From: Leeuwenhoekiella polynyae
Lineage (GTDB): Bacteria; Bacteroidota; Bacteroidia; Flavobacteriales; Flavobacteriaceae
DNA length: 64,000 nucleotides
NCBI RefSeq assembly: GCF_004104075.1
Contig: NZ_QOVK01000012.1
Location: 50,493-114,492 of the forward strand
Direction: 5' to 3'
The translations under genes and the position numbers were made by a program. The stretch's first letter is position 1. Each line of letters starts with the position of its first letter. Under the pieces are notes generated by a model that saw nothing but the letters and a program-made list of their open reading frames with translations, was not told where the DNA came from and searched no databases. Below, one piece after another: positions 9,645-18,621 of this stretch.

Positions 9645-11456
9645 TTACAAAAGTGTGGCAAGTAGAAGCGTACCGGCAACACAAAGAATGATTGAGAGAA
9701 TTCCACCTATAATAAAAAAGTGTTTGAATTTGTAAATACCCAGACTGTAAATCAAGGTGTTAGTCTGATAACCTACCGGAGTAAAAAAACTAAAATTCGC
9801 TGCAAACATAACTGCGAGTATAAAAGGTTTTGCAGAAAGATCTAAGCCACTAGCAACTGTAATAGCAATTGGGGTCATAATTACCGCTGTAGCATTATTT
9901 GAAATACTGCCACTTAAAACCATCGTTATTAAGAATAAAGCCCCCAATACAAATAAATTATCCTTCCCCTCAAAAAGCATAAGCAAATGCTCAGATAGCC
10001 AAATATCTGCTCCGCTGTTTGTCATTGCAACTCCTAATGGAATCATACCGGCCAATAAGAAAAAAATCTGCCAGTCAACTTTGTGATAAATTTTATTCAT
10101 CTCCAAGCTATTAGTTACTAATAACAAAGCAATGCCGGTAAGCGAACTAGCCAAAATACTTAAAATACCTGACGCTGCCAGACCTATAACCGTCAATAAA
10201 ATAGCAAGTGTTATATACTTTCTGGTCTTGTTTTTAGGTTCAAAGGGTTCATGTGTTCTAAGAATTACAATACCTTCTAAATTCTCTAAAGTATTGAGTT
10301 CTGCCTGAGTTATTTCTAATAGAATTCGATCCCCTGGTTTTATGCGAATCTGATCTAAATCTTTACGAATTAGGCGTTCTCGTGTGTTGCGAATATTTTT
10401 TCGTTTTTTAATCGCTACGGGCAGTGCTCCTTCAAGCTTAAAACGCTTTAAACTGTTAAGCGTATTTCCTATAAAAGTAGATCCCGGCAAAATTAAAACT
10501 TCCACTAAATGGATTTCAGATTCTGGATTCTCTTCTCCATTCTCTTCCTCATTCTCTTTTGATTGTTCAGTATTTTTCTTTGAGAGTCCTTCTTCGGCAG
10601 AAATTTGTTCTACCGTTTCTAGATCTGCCATGACCACTAAGCGGTCCCCTTGAGCTAAGGTGATGTATTTTCCGGGAGCATTTGTAACGTCACTACCGCG
10701 AATGAGTTTCAACAGTGTTACATTAGGTGTATTTAAAAATGAAATATTTTTTATTGACTTACTTATTAGGGGAGAATCATCATTAATAGTTAAGGTAGTG
10801 ATGAGTTCATCAAGCTTATAATCTGACTCTAAACTTTCAGAAGCATTTTTAGCAGGTAAAAAGCGAGAAGCACTAGTTATTACTACAATACCTATAACAA
10901 GAAAAATACATCCAAAAAAAGCAAATTCAAAAAAGCCAAGCTTTTCAACTCCGCGGTTTTGAGCTATAGAATTTACAATGAGGTTTGTAGAAGTACCCAT
11001 TAGTGTGCAACTACCTCCTAAAATACCTGCGAATGAAACCGGCAACAACAATTTTCCGGCAGCAATCCCATAACGTTCTGCCAATTGAAAGATGATCTTT
11101 ATAAAGATAATTACAACTGCTGTTGTACTTATAAATGCTGAAATACCTGCAGTTATAAACATAAAAACAGGAATGAGCAGGAGTAGAGGGAGTATGCTTA
11201 AACGCTGTAATCCCTTAGCAAACCAAGCTATTACACCGTTATCTTCTAGCGCAACTGCTATAATCATTAAAGCTAAAACGGTTATTGTTGCCGAATTGGA
11301 AAAACCACTTATACCTTCTTCTGGACTAACTAAACCTAATAGGATTAAAGAAACCACAATAAACATTGCAATCTTGTCAACCGGAAAGAGTTCGGTCACA
11401 AAAAAGAAAATTGTTAAACCGAGGATGATGAAAACTTCAATGATTGCAATATCCAT
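9645..11456 (-). CDS. SLC13-family permease with two TrkA-C domains
   Basis: A 603-residue inner-membrane transporter of the divalent anion:Na+ symporter/CitMHS superfamily. About six helices form the N-terminal half (1-190). A soluble insert (~210-400) contains two TrkA-C/RCK-C-like segments (around KLIRGSDVTNAPG and IRIKPGDRILLEI) separated by an acidic linker, and a second helical half follows. Conserved turns are GGSCTLMGTSTNLIV and SNNATAVIMTPIA, matching the re-entrant SNT-type motifs of this fold. Substrate (sulfate, dicarboxylate or other) cannot be decided. Single gene, divergent from the Crp/Fnr gene. Confidence 0.88.
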   Translation of the reverse strand: MDIAIIEVFIILGLTIFFFVTELFPVDKIAMFIVVSLILLGLVSPEEGISGFSNSATITVLALMIIAVALEDNGVIAWFAKGLQRLSILPLLLLIPVFMFITAGISAFISTTAVVIIFIKIIFQLAERYGIAAGKLLLPVSFAGILGGSCTLMGTSTNLIVNSIAQNRGVEKLGFFEFAFFGCIFLVIGIVVITSASRFLPAKNASESLESDYKLDELITTLTINDDSPLISKSIKNISFLNTPNVTLLKLIRGSDVTNAPGKYITLAQGDRLVVMADLETVEQISAEEGLSKKNTEQSKENEEENGEENPESEIHLVEVLILPGSTFIGNTLNSLKRFKLEGALPVAIKKRKNIRNTRERLIRKDLDQIRIKPGDRILLEITQAELNTLENLEGIVILRTHEPFEPKNKTRKYITLAILLTVIGLAASGILSILASSLTGIALLLVTNSLEMNKIYHKVDWQIFFLLAGMIPLGVAMTNSGADIWLSEHLLMLFEGKDNLFVLGALFLITMVLSGSISNNATAVIMTPIAITVASGLDLSAKPFILAVMFAANFSFFTPVGYQTNTLIYSLGIYKFKHFFIIGGILSIILCVAGTLLLATLL

Positions 11457-11592
11457 AAAATTAGGCTGATATTTTTTAAGCTAAATTTATAATGAAACTT
11501 AAAATCATTTTGCCAAATATTACTTAAACAATACACAATCAAAATAGGTTATAAGTAGAATTGATATTTTTGAATTTATCTAACTTTAGTTT

Positions 11593-12174
11593 ATGTATGA
11601 ATCTATACGGTCTCACGTAGAAGAAATTATTCAGATCTCTGATTTAGAATTTGAAGAGTTTAAGAGTATTCTAGCTCCGCAACGCTTGCGAAAAAAAGAG
11701 TTTCTCATCCAGCCCGGTTCGTTTGTAGATACAGAATATTATGTTGTAAAAGGTTGTGTAGAAGCCTTTCATACTTCAGAAGCTGGAGAACAATCTGTGG
11801 TACAGTTTGCCATTGAAGATTGGTGGATAAGTGATTTTTCGGCTTTTTTTAATGAAACACCAGCACGATTGAGCGTTAGTTGTTTAGAAGATTCTTTGGT
11901 TTTAGGATTGAAGAAAAATAATCTGGAAGAGCTGTATAAACGAATACCAAATTTTGAGCGATTTTTCAGGATCAAGACAACCAGAGCATTTATAAGTTTA
12001 ACAGCTCGTGTACAAGCGGGATTAGAAAAAAACAGTAAACAACGGTATTTAGATTTTTGTAAAACTTATTCTAATATAGAAAAGCGGGTACCTAATTATA
12101 GAATCGCGAGTTATCTAGGTATCAAACCAGAATCGTTGAGTAGGATTAGAAAAGAGCTTTCAGTACTTGATTAA
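11593..12174 (+). CDS. Crp/Fnr family transcriptional regulator
   Basis: A 193-residue DNA-binding regulator. Residues ~10-110 form the cyclic-nucleotide-binding-like effector domain. The C-terminal winged helix includes a recognisable recognition helix (RIASYLGIKPESLSRIRKEL). No Cys cluster for an iron-sulfur centre is visible, so it is Crp-like rather than a classic Fnr; the effector is unknown. It is followed 99 bases later by an SDR gene on the same strand, whose promoter has a half-palindromic site and may be its target. It is also the only Crp/Fnr gene in the window and so a possible, unproven candidate for the GTAAC-N4-GTTAC sites at 31-42 kb. Confidence 0.92.
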   Translation: MYESIRSHVEEIIQISDLEFEEFKSILAPQRLRKKEFLIQPGSFVDTEYYVVKGCVEAFHTSEAGEQSVVQFAIEDWWISDFSAFFNETPARLSVSCLEDSLVLGLKKNNLEELYKRIPNFERFFRIKTTRAFISLTARVQAGLEKNSKQRYLDFCKTYSNIEKRVPNYRIASYLGIKPESLSRIRKELSVLD

Positions 12175-12213
12175 CACTGATTAACATCATTTGAGGCATA
12201 TTAACAGGTGCAA

Positions 12214-12258
12214 CTAACATAGGTCAACTTCTGCTAGCTGTTGAGTTTTATAGTTTTG
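12214..12258 (+). promoter_or_regulatory. putative promoter and Crp-like site of the SDR gene
   Basis: A -7 box TAGTTTTG (12251-12258) matches TANNTTTG and lies 15 bases before the ATG. Upstream is the imperfect dyad CTAAC-ATAG-GTCAA (12214-12227), 31 bases from the end of the box, similar in placement to the three sulfur-gene sites but much less symmetric. Confidence 0.35.
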
Positions 12259-12273
12259 TAAAAAACAAAATTT

Positions 12274-13017
12274 ATGAAACTAAAAAATAAAACCATAATT
12301 GTTACAGGAGCTTCAAGCGGAATAGGAGAAGCTACCGCTAAAACTTTAGCTAAAGCCGGAGCAAATCTAGTAATCACTGCCAGAAGAACTGATCGATTAA
12401 ATGAATTGAAAGCATCAATAGAAAAAGCCGGGGGTAGAGCTTTAGTAGTTACTGCAGACGTTACCAGTAAAAAAGATTGGAAAAAAGTAATTGACGAAAC
12501 ACACAAAACTTTTGGTAAAGTTGACTCCCTTGTAAATAATGCGGGTCTAATGCCTCTTTCATTTGTTGAAAATTTGAAAACGGATGAGTGGGATAAAATG
12601 GTAGATGTTAATATTAAGGGTGTTCTTAATGGTGTCGCTAGTGTAATTCCAGATATGAAAGAAACAAAATCTGGTCACATTATTAACATATCATCTGTTG
12701 CTGGTAGAAAAATTATGCCAGCAGGAGCTGTTTATTGTGCCACAAAATATGCTGTTAGAGCATTAAGTGAAGGGATTCGTTTAGAAATGGGACCTAAGTA
12801 TAATACTAAAGTTACTGCTATTGAGCCCGGATTTGTAGATACAGAATTGACTAATACGATCACAGATGAAGATGTACAAGAGATGATGTCTCAGTTTGAA
12901 GACCTTACTCCATTACAGGCACAAGACATTGCAGACTCAATCTATTATGCTTTAACGCAACCTGAGCACAGCAGTGTAAATGAAATTTTAATACGTCCGA
13001 CTAATCAGGATTTATAA
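12274..13017 (+). CDS. SDR family NAD(P)-dependent oxidoreductase
   Basis: A 247-residue classical short-chain dehydrogenase/reductase. It has the cofactor motif TGASSGIGEA (residues ~11-20), NNAG (~89-92), a catalytic Ser in NISSVAG and YCATK (Tyr-x-x-x-Lys). Arg/Thr after the second strand (TARRTDR) suggests NADP(H) preference. Substrate unknown; proteins of this subgroup are cytosolic and act on small carbonyl compounds. The partner is the Crp/Fnr gene directly upstream, a pairing that suggests regulator plus target. Confidence 0.9.
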   Translation: MKLKNKTIIVTGASSGIGEATAKTLAKAGANLVITARRTDRLNELKASIEKAGGRALVVTADVTSKKDWKKVIDETHKTFGKVDSLVNNAGLMPLSFVENLKTDEWDKMVDVNIKGVLNGVASVIPDMKETKSGHIINISSVAGRKIMPAGAVYCATKYAVRALSEGIRLEMGPKYNTKVTAIEPGFVDTELTNTITDEDVQEMMSQFEDLTPLQAQDIADSIYYALTQPEHSSVNEILIRPTNQDL

Positions 13018-13037
13018 TATTGAGACTAAATTTTATG

Positions 13038-13073
13038 CTAAAAAAAGCTTCCGGTTTCTGGAAGCTTTTTTAG
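13038..13073. terminator. bidirectional rho-independent terminator
   Basis: CTAAAAAAAGCTTCC (13038-13052) pairs with GGAAGCTTTTTTAG (13060-13073) around a 7-base loop. It separates the SDR gene (+) from the convergent small membrane gene (-). Confidence 0.85.
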
Positions 13074-13118
13074 TATAGCTATAAGTGAGCAAATAGCAAT
13101 CTATATAATTTAATGCTT

Positions 13119-13493
13119 TTAGCAAATAAAAGCAATATTTAGAAGTCCCAAGATACCCAGAATTAAAGCGATGATTCCTATAATTACTTTATATGGATTC
13201 AGAAAAGCAGCCGACTTGTTAAAGAAGTCTTGAAGAGACTGGCTGTTTTCAAACGAACCACCTAGCAATGATAATCCTGCCAGAATACCTATTATATCTC
13301 TAAACGTACAGAACGGTCTGAATAAAAACCAAATACCTATAAGTAAACATATTCCGCCTATAACGGCTGCAAAAGGTTTAAGCGTGTTTGCAGCTTTTGC
13401 AAAAATCTGAGTGCTGCCATCCCATTTATCTAGCGCAGTAATCCCTAGTAAAATACCTGCGCATATAAGTGCAAGTTCAAAGAGTATAACCAT
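13119..13493 (-). CDS. small four-helix membrane protein, unknown function
   Basis: A 124-residue hydrophobic protein with about four transmembrane stretches (roughly 2-20, 40-60, 65-80, 100-122), Gly-rich turns and Cys near the end of the last helix. No family recognised. It begins 1 base after the stop of the preceding minus-strand gene (13495-13941), so the two are probably translated from one mRNA. Confidence 0.6.
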   Translation of the reverse strand: MVILFELALICAGILLGITALDKWDGSTQIFAKAANTLKPFAAVIGGICLLIGIWFLFRPFCTFRDIIGILAGLSLLGGSFENSQSLQDFFNKSAAFLNPYKVIIGIIALILGILGLLNIAFIC

Positions 13494-13494
13494 A

Positions 13495-13941
13495 TTAGTT
13501 TTCTTTTAGTTTCTTAAAGTCAGTAACATGAACAAGGTCTTCTTGTTCATGAATAAAATTAACTGCTTCAAGTAAACTTTCAAAAGAAAATATCTCGCCT
13601 TTATAAAAAAGACGTTCCATAATTAAATTGTGTATGGCTGTTTTGCGATGAATAACAACTGCGAATATATTTAAGAGATCATATTGATTTAAGTACGTAA
13701 GCCAATCTTGAGGCTTTATAGAGTAATCATTAATTCGATTTGATATATAGTTTATTTTTTGATGTTTTTTTTTATAGAATTGTTTACAAGCTTTAATGAC
13801 TTCACAAGCTTTATTCCACTCAAAAATTTCGCCTTCATATATTTCTGAAATTATATAGTCATCAAAAAAATAGAATACTCCAAAATCAAACTTGTGTTCT
13901 TCTCTTATAAGATTAGATAGGTAGGTATCTCTCACTTTCAT
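13495..13941 (-). CDS. hypothetical protein, small alpha/beta fold
   Basis: A 148-residue soluble protein, not confidently recognised. Alternating strand and helix segments (FGVFYFFDDYIISEI, then helix ACEVIKACKQFYKKK, then NYISNRINDYSI) resemble the short STAS/SpoIIAA-like hypothetical proteins frequent in Flavobacteriaceae, but no phospho-acceptor Ser/Thr motif is evident. It lies directly upstream of the small membrane protein and is likely co-transcribed with it. Confidence 0.6.
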   Translation of the reverse strand: MKVRDTYLSNLIREEHKFDFGVFYFFDDYIISEIYEGEIFEWNKACEVIKACKQFYKKKHQKINYISNRINDYSIKPQDWLTYLNQYDLLNIFAVVIHRKTAIHNLIMERLFYKGEIFSFESLLEAVNFIHEQEDLVHVTDFKKLKEN

Positions 13942-14041
13942 ATTTCAAACTTTTTGATTAATAGAAGTAGGGCATATCTTAAAGTTAGACATTAAGACAG
14001 AGCATAAAAATCTTTTTGCTTACTTATTCGTTTTATTAAAC

Positions 14042-14069
14042 AAAAAAAGCCACACAATGGCGGCTTTTT
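14042..14069 (-). terminator. terminator of the OmpA-family gene
   Basis: AAAAAGCC (14044-14051) pairs with GGCTTTTT (14062-14069). The A-run on the left gives a T-run in the minus direction, 23 bases after the OmpA-family stop codon. Confidence 0.75.
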
Positions 14070-14091
14070 ACAAGTAGAAAAAAATATAATA

Positions 14092-14940
14092 TTAGTCAGT
14101 ACTACCTACAAGCGATAAAAACTTATCAAGATTAGGTAGAATTACAATACGGGTACGTCTATTTTTAGCTCTGTCTTCTTTAGTTGCGTTATCAACTAGA
14201 GGTAAATAACTACTACGTCCTGCAGCAATTAATTTTTTAGGATCTACATTATAATTATCCTGTAACTCTCTAATTATAGCTGTAGAACGTTGTACACTAA
14301 GTTCCCAATTATCTTTGATATAAGCTCCAGATTTTACAGTTTGATCATCTGTATGACCTTCAACCATTACTTCTATAGCTGGTTCAGAATTGATAACGTC
14401 AGCAAGACGCTTTAATAAGTTATCAGCTTTATTACTCACTCTGTAGCTTCCGCTGTTAAATAATAATTTATCTGAAACATTGATCATCACAACAGTCTCA
14501 TCAATATCAACCTGAATATCATCATCTGAAGACACGCTGGCATCCAGATTTTTCTTCAAATTATAAGATATTGCAAGATTCATAGAATCTTCAAGACTTT
14601 TAGCTTGTGCTAATTGGCTCTGGTCTGCATTTTTTAAAGTAGCGCGCATTTTGTCTTTGGTACGTTCAGACATTACAGCAAGATTCTCTACAAGATCTAA
14701 TTTTTGATAATTATCGTCTCTCAATGAATTTATCTTACTGTTGTAGTCTGCAACACGGTTTTCAATAGCGCTGTATTTCGCTTCTAATTCTTCTTTTTCT
14801 ACTTGTGTTTTGGTAAGCGAAACCCGAGTATCATCATATTTGGTTTCAAGTTCTGTGTATTTCTTTTTAGACACACATGATACGGTAAGTATGGTCGCTC
14901 CTAATAGGGCAACCGTATTAAATGTTCTCATTATATTCAT
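14092..14940 (-). CDS. OmpA family lipoprotein (peptidoglycan-binding)
   Basis: A 282-residue outer-membrane lipoprotein that would anchor the envelope to peptidoglycan. The signal ends in a lipobox (LTVSC, Cys ~22). Residues ~30-105 form a coiled coil (many Glu/Lys heptads). The C-terminal OmpA/MotB domain carries VEGHTDD, NWELSVQRS and KNRRTRIVI, with the usual Asp and Arg that contact diaminopimelate. No beta barrel is present. A second Met at codon 4 is an equally possible start. Single gene, with its terminator at 14042. Confidence 0.88.
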   Translation of the reverse strand: MNIMRTFNTVALLGATILTVSCVSKKKYTELETKYDDTRVSLTKTQVEKEELEAKYSAIENRVADYNSKINSLRDDNYQKLDLVENLAVMSERTKDKMRATLKNADQSQLAQAKSLEDSMNLAISYNLKKNLDASVSSDDDIQVDIDETVVMINVSDKLLFNSGSYRVSNKADNLLKRLADVINSEPAIEVMVEGHTDDQTVKSGAYIKDNWELSVQRSTAIIRELQDNYNVDPKKLIAAGRSSYLPLVDNATKEDRAKNRRTRIVILPNLDKFLSLVGSTD

Positions 14941-15037
14941 AAATTTAGTTAGACACTTATAACAAGTGTTATTTCAATTTATTTTTTTGAGAATCCTATA
15001 ATTTTGTTAATACAGATTAAATGTTTTACGATTAGGT

Positions 15038-15071
15038 ATAAAAAAAGTCCGTAAACACTAGGTTTACGGAC
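15038..15071 (-). terminator. terminator of the SlyD-like gene
   Basis: GTCCGTAAAC (15047-15056) pairs perfectly with GTTTACGGAC (15062-15071) around a 5-base loop; the left A-run becomes the U-run on the minus strand. Confidence 0.88.
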
Positions 15072-15093
15072 TGTATACAAATAATTCAGTTTC

Positions 15094-15543
15094 TTATTTT
15101 ATCGCAACCACTTCTAGGTCAAAAACTAGATCTTGACCCGCTAATGGATGGTTTGCATCGATAACGATACTCTCGTTACGTACTTCTGCTACACGAAGTT
15201 GACGCTCACTACCATCAGGGTTTTTAGCCACAAGACCCATACCTACTTGAGGATCTATTTCTGATGGTAATTCAGCTTTAGGAACCTCTTGAAACAGATC
15301 TTTTCTTACTTCTCCATAAGCTTCACCTTCAGGAATAGTTACTGTTTTTTTCTCAGTAACCTTCATATCAATAAGTCCGTTCTCAAAACCTGGGATGATT
15401 TGTCCCTGACCTAGTTGAAACTCTAAAGGCTCCTTATCTACAGAGCTGTCAAAGATTTGACCGTTGGTTAATTTACCGGTGTAATGTACCTGCACCGTAT
15501 CGTTATTTTTTACTTTACGTGTATTTTTTTCCTGTGTTTCCAT
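15094..15543 (-). CDS. FKBP-type peptidyl-prolyl isomerase (SlyD-like)
   Basis: A 149-residue cytosolic isomerase and chaperone. It has the SlyD layout: an FKBP half-domain (VHYTGKLTNGQIFDSS, then GQGQIIPGFENGL), an insert-in-flap chaperone domain (~75-125), and the closing DANHPLAGQDLVFDLEV. It lacks the long His-rich metal tail of E. coli SlyD. The frame can be extended three codons upstream to a TTG, but the ATG at 15543 gives a normal N-terminus and was preferred. Single gene. Confidence 0.9.
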   Translation of the reverse strand: METQEKNTRKVKNNDTVQVHYTGKLTNGQIFDSSVDKEPLEFQLGQGQIIPGFENGLIDMKVTEKKTVTIPEGEAYGEVRKDLFQEVPKAELPSEIDPQVGMGLVAKNPDGSERQLRVAEVRNESIVIDANHPLAGQDLVFDLEVVAIK

Positions 15544-15621
15544 AGGTGACAAGCTAAAAAACAGGTCGAGTAATACCTAGCTATTTATGTTAAAATGTAA
15601 ATTTTTAGGACATCAAAAAAG

Positions 15622-15654
15622 AAAAGCATCAAAACCTGAGGAATTGATGCTTTT
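15622..15654 (-). terminator. terminator of lepB
   Basis: AAAAGCATCAA (15622-15632) pairs with TTGATGCTTTT (15644-15654); the A-rich left side gives a U-rich tail in the minus direction. It lies 20 bases after the lepB stop. Confidence 0.8.
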
Positions 15655-15674
15655 TAGTGTTGTTTAGTTGATAA

Positions 15675-17246
15675 TTAGGATTTAGCCTTCTTATTTTTTA
15701 TGACTTTTGAAATAACAAAATAACCTACTAAAGCGATTATAAAGTATAAGAAATACGAAACTGGTTTTCCGTTACCCCCTACAGTAGTAAATAAGCGTTC
15801 CCAACGTATTTTTTCCATAATACCTTTACCATTACTATCCCAGCTAAACCAGATAAAGACCGGTTTACCTACTATATGATTTTCAGGTACAAAACCCCAA
15901 AAACGGCTGTCTTCACTATTATGACGGTTATCACCCATCATCCAATAGTAATCTTGTTTGAAAGTATATTCAGAAAGTGGTTCACCATTCAAGAGAACCT
16001 GATTTCCATTTACGCTTATTTCTCGTGGCTCACCCATTTCTTCCCCTTCATAGATTTCAATCAAGCGTTTATAAAGCGGTAAATTTTCAGTTGAAATAGG
16101 GGTGGTAGCTCCTTTTTTCGGGATATATACTGAAGCGATCTGGTCACGGTTTCCTAAGCTCGCATTTCCTTTAGGAAAAATTGACGGATCTTTTTGATCT
16201 GGAGTTGCAATCAATTTTTCTAAAGAAGCAACATTAGGATGATTTTTAAAGCGCTCTGCATTCTCATCGGTTATCGCTTGGGTAGCAAACTGGGTGGCAT
16301 TATAGAATCGCAGATTTGTGATTTTATATTGATCATACAGATTTTTTGCGTTAAACCCGCCACCTTTAGAAGTACCTTGATAGCTGTATTGCAGTTGAGC
16401 ACGATCTGGTAATTCGAGAGGTTCATTATTTACAAAAACTTTACCATCAACAACTTTTAAACTATCACCCGGTAATCCCACAGCGCGCTTAACATAATTA
16501 GATTTTTTATCAATTGGCTTGTGGTAATACTTACCATCGTCCAAACCATAAAACCGGTTAACCGTATCTACCGGCCAACTAAAAACCACAATATCACTCC
16601 GCTTAACATCCTGAAAACCGGGAAGTCTGAAGTAGGGGAGTTGTGGTTTATCTAAATACGATTTAATTCCAACGCCGGGAATTGTATCGTGAACCATAGG
16701 AAAACTTACCGTTGTCATAGGTGTACGAGCTCCATAATGAAATTTACTCACAAAAAGAAAGTCTCCTATAAGTAGCGTACGCTCTAATGAGCCCGTAGGT
16801 ATTGTAAAGGGCTGCATCACATAAGTGTGCACGATAGTAGCAGCAACAACTGCAAATAAAATAGAGCTTACCCATTCTCCAGAAGCACTTTTAGGAACCA
16901 AAGAACGTTCGGTTTTGTAGGTTATATTCTCTACATAATTTAAATAATACAGGTAAAAACCTAATGTTACAATAACCAGAACTGTATCTGTGGTAGTGTT
17001 CTTACCAAAACTACGCGCCGTTTCTACCCAAATAACCGGAAACATAATTAGATTGACAATGGGTATAAACAGTAAAATCGTCCACCACCAAGGGCGACCT
17101 ATTATTTTCATTAAAATTACTGCATTGTATACGGGAACTAAAGCTTCCCAGGCTTGTCTTCCGGCTTTTTTATAAAGCTTCCAGGTGCCCAAAAAATGAA
17201 TTACCTGTAATGCCAGAAAAAAAATAAACCATTGCATTAATGTCAT
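15675..17246 (-). CDS. lepB: signal peptidase I, long Bacteroidota form
   Basis: A 523-residue membrane-bound serine protease that removes signal peptides from Sec substrates. Three N-terminal helices (~1-100) resemble a DUF5684-type module rather than the short anchor of E. coli LepB. The S26 part follows a further helix: Ser 153 in PTGSLERTLLIGD, general-base Lys 253 in NYVKRAVGLPGDS, and the terminal box GDNRHNSEDSRFWG. A ~120-residue insert separates the boxes, and there is a C-terminal membrane helix. It is the last gene of the parA-parB-DUF5683-dapB-lepB operon, 82 bases after dapB. Confidence 0.93.
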   Translation of the reverse strand: MTLMQWFIFFLALQVIHFLGTWKLYKKAGRQAWEALVPVYNAVILMKIIGRPWWWTILLFIPIVNLIMFPVIWVETARSFGKNTTTDTVLVIVTLGFYLYYLNYVENITYKTERSLVPKSASGEWVSSILFAVVAATIVHTYVMQPFTIPTGSLERTLLIGDFLFVSKFHYGARTPMTTVSFPMVHDTIPGVGIKSYLDKPQLPYFRLPGFQDVKRSDIVVFSWPVDTVNRFYGLDDGKYYHKPIDKKSNYVKRAVGLPGDSLKVVDGKVFVNNEPLELPDRAQLQYSYQGTSKGGGFNAKNLYDQYKITNLRFYNATQFATQAITDENAERFKNHPNVASLEKLIATPDQKDPSIFPKGNASLGNRDQIASVYIPKKGATTPISTENLPLYKRLIEIYEGEEMGEPREISVNGNQVLLNGEPLSEYTFKQDYYWMMGDNRHNSEDSRFWGFVPENHIVGKPVFIWFSWDSNGKGIMEKIRWERLFTTVGGNGKPVSYFLYFIIALVGYFVISKVIKNKKAKS

Positions 17247-17328
17247 CGGTATGTTTGTTATGCAAGTCTCTTAGGTATCAGAAACGATTGCGGTTTAATG
17301 TTGTATTAGTTGAAATTTTTAAATTTTG

Positions 17329-18027
17329 TTACGATAAATTTAAAACATCTTTCATGCTGTAAATGCCGGTTTTGTCTTTTAACCATTCTGCGGCTATAAT
17401 CGCTCCTAATGCAAATCCGTTACGATTGTGCGCTTTATGCTCAATGGTTATTTCATCAACCTGACTCTCATATTTTATTGTGTGTGTACCGGGAACCTCA
17501 CCTTCACGTTCAGCTTTAATGGTGATTTTATCAGTTTCTTCTTTATCGAGAACCCAGTCTGTATTGTTAGAGTGGTCTAAGATTCCTTCAGCCAATGTTA
17601 TAGCAGTACCACTGGGTGCATCTAGTTTATGAATGTGATGCACTTCAGTCATAGATACGTTATAATCTTTAAGATGTTGCATCATTTTAGCAAGATGCTT
17701 ATTCAGTTCAAAAAAAATATTGACCCCAACACTAAAGTTAGATGCATAAATAAATGCTCCATTGTTTTTTTTACATAGCGAAACCATATCGTCATACTTA
17801 GCTAACCAACCTGTAGTTCCAGAAACTACCGGAACACCAGCTTTTAAGCAAGCAGAAATATTATTTACTGCTGCGTCTGGGACACTAAAGTCTATCGCAA
17901 CTTCTGCACCGTTAAAATCATAATCATCATCCTGATCAATAGTTTTAACAACAGTATGACCACGTTCTGTAGCTAGTTTTTCTATAGTTTTTCCCATGCG
18001 GCCATAACCAAGAAGGGCAATTTTCAT
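17329..18027 (-). CDS. dapB: 4-hydroxy-tetrahydrodipicolinate reductase
   Basis: A 232-residue enzyme of the diaminopimelate/lysine pathway; it reduces the dihydrodipicolinate precursor with NAD(P)H. It has N-terminal GYGRMGKTIE (dinucleotide binding) and SGTTGW. The catalytic region HHIHKLDAPSGTA carries His and Lys in the family arrangement. It supplies DAP for the same peptidoglycan that PBP1A builds. It starts 3 bases after the DUF5683 gene, so translation is coupled. Confidence 0.95.
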   Translation of the reverse strand: MKIALLGYGRMGKTIEKLATERGHTVVKTIDQDDDYDFNGAEVAIDFSVPDAAVNNISACLKAGVPVVSGTTGWLAKYDDMVSLCKKNNGAFIYASNFSVGVNIFFELNKHLAKMMQHLKDYNVSMTEVHHIHKLDAPSGTAITLAEGILDHSNNTDWVLDKEETDKITIKAEREGEVPGTHTIKYESQVDEITIEHKAHNRNGFALGAIIAAEWLKDKTGIYSMKDVLNLS

Positions 18028-18030
18028 AAT

Positions 18031-18621
18031 CTAAAAAGTATAAGTTAACCGCATTCCAAAGGTGTTGTTGTAATCAAATGTGTTGCGCTCCATAAAAGGA
18101 GAGAAGCTCAAGCGGTCTTCAACCTCATATTGAGAAAGGTGGGCGTCTACATTTGCTTCTATAATTTGCAAAACATAGATTCCTGCGGTAATTAATATTG
18201 AAAGTTCTTTATTTCTTCTGTAGAAATCCTGAGCACGAATTAACTGATCTTCTGTAAAAGTTTGAGTTAGAGTACCATCATCAGCAACAATTGTAAACTC
18301 ATCAATTCTACCAGCTATGCGATCTTTATAAGCCGTACGATATTTTTGAAAAAGGTCATGATTGTAAATAGCAATACCCACTCCCGTACCTACAGCACCA
18401 TATACGATGGGCATTTTCCAGTAATCTTTATTGTAAGCTTGACCTAGACCCGGTAAAATAGCAGAATAAAAAGCTGCTCTTGCAGGTTTTAAAGGTTCAT
18501 ATTCTTTAAAAGGTTCGTCTATTTCTTCGGCTTCTATTTTAGGAGCAACTGGCTCGGTTTCCTGAGCATAGCTTAACGAATATAGAAATAGGAATGAAAG
18601 TAGCAGGAATTTATTTGGCAC
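18031..18621 (-). CDS. DUF5683 domain-containing protein
   Basis: A 196-residue exported protein of unknown function. It has a signal peptide (cleavage after LSYAQ), the conserved segment AFYSAILPGLGQAYNKDYWK, a hydrophobic Gly-rich stretch, and a C-terminal segment ending in an aromatic (RLTYTF), which suggests outer-membrane or periplasmic insertion. The start is GTG at 18621, overlapping the end of parB by 11 bases. Its constant place between parB and dapB in Flavobacteriia hints at an envelope role, not shown here. Confidence 0.85.
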   Translation of the reverse strand: MPNKFLLLSFLFLYSLSYAQETEPVAPKIEAEEIDEPFKEYEPLKPARAAFYSAILPGLGQAYNKDYWKMPIVYGAVGTGVGIAIYNHDLFQKYRTAYKDRIAGRIDEFTIVADDGTLTQTFTEDQLIRAQDFYRRNKELSILITAGIYVLQIIEANVDAHLSQYEVEDRLSFSPFMERNTFDYNNTFGMRLTYTF

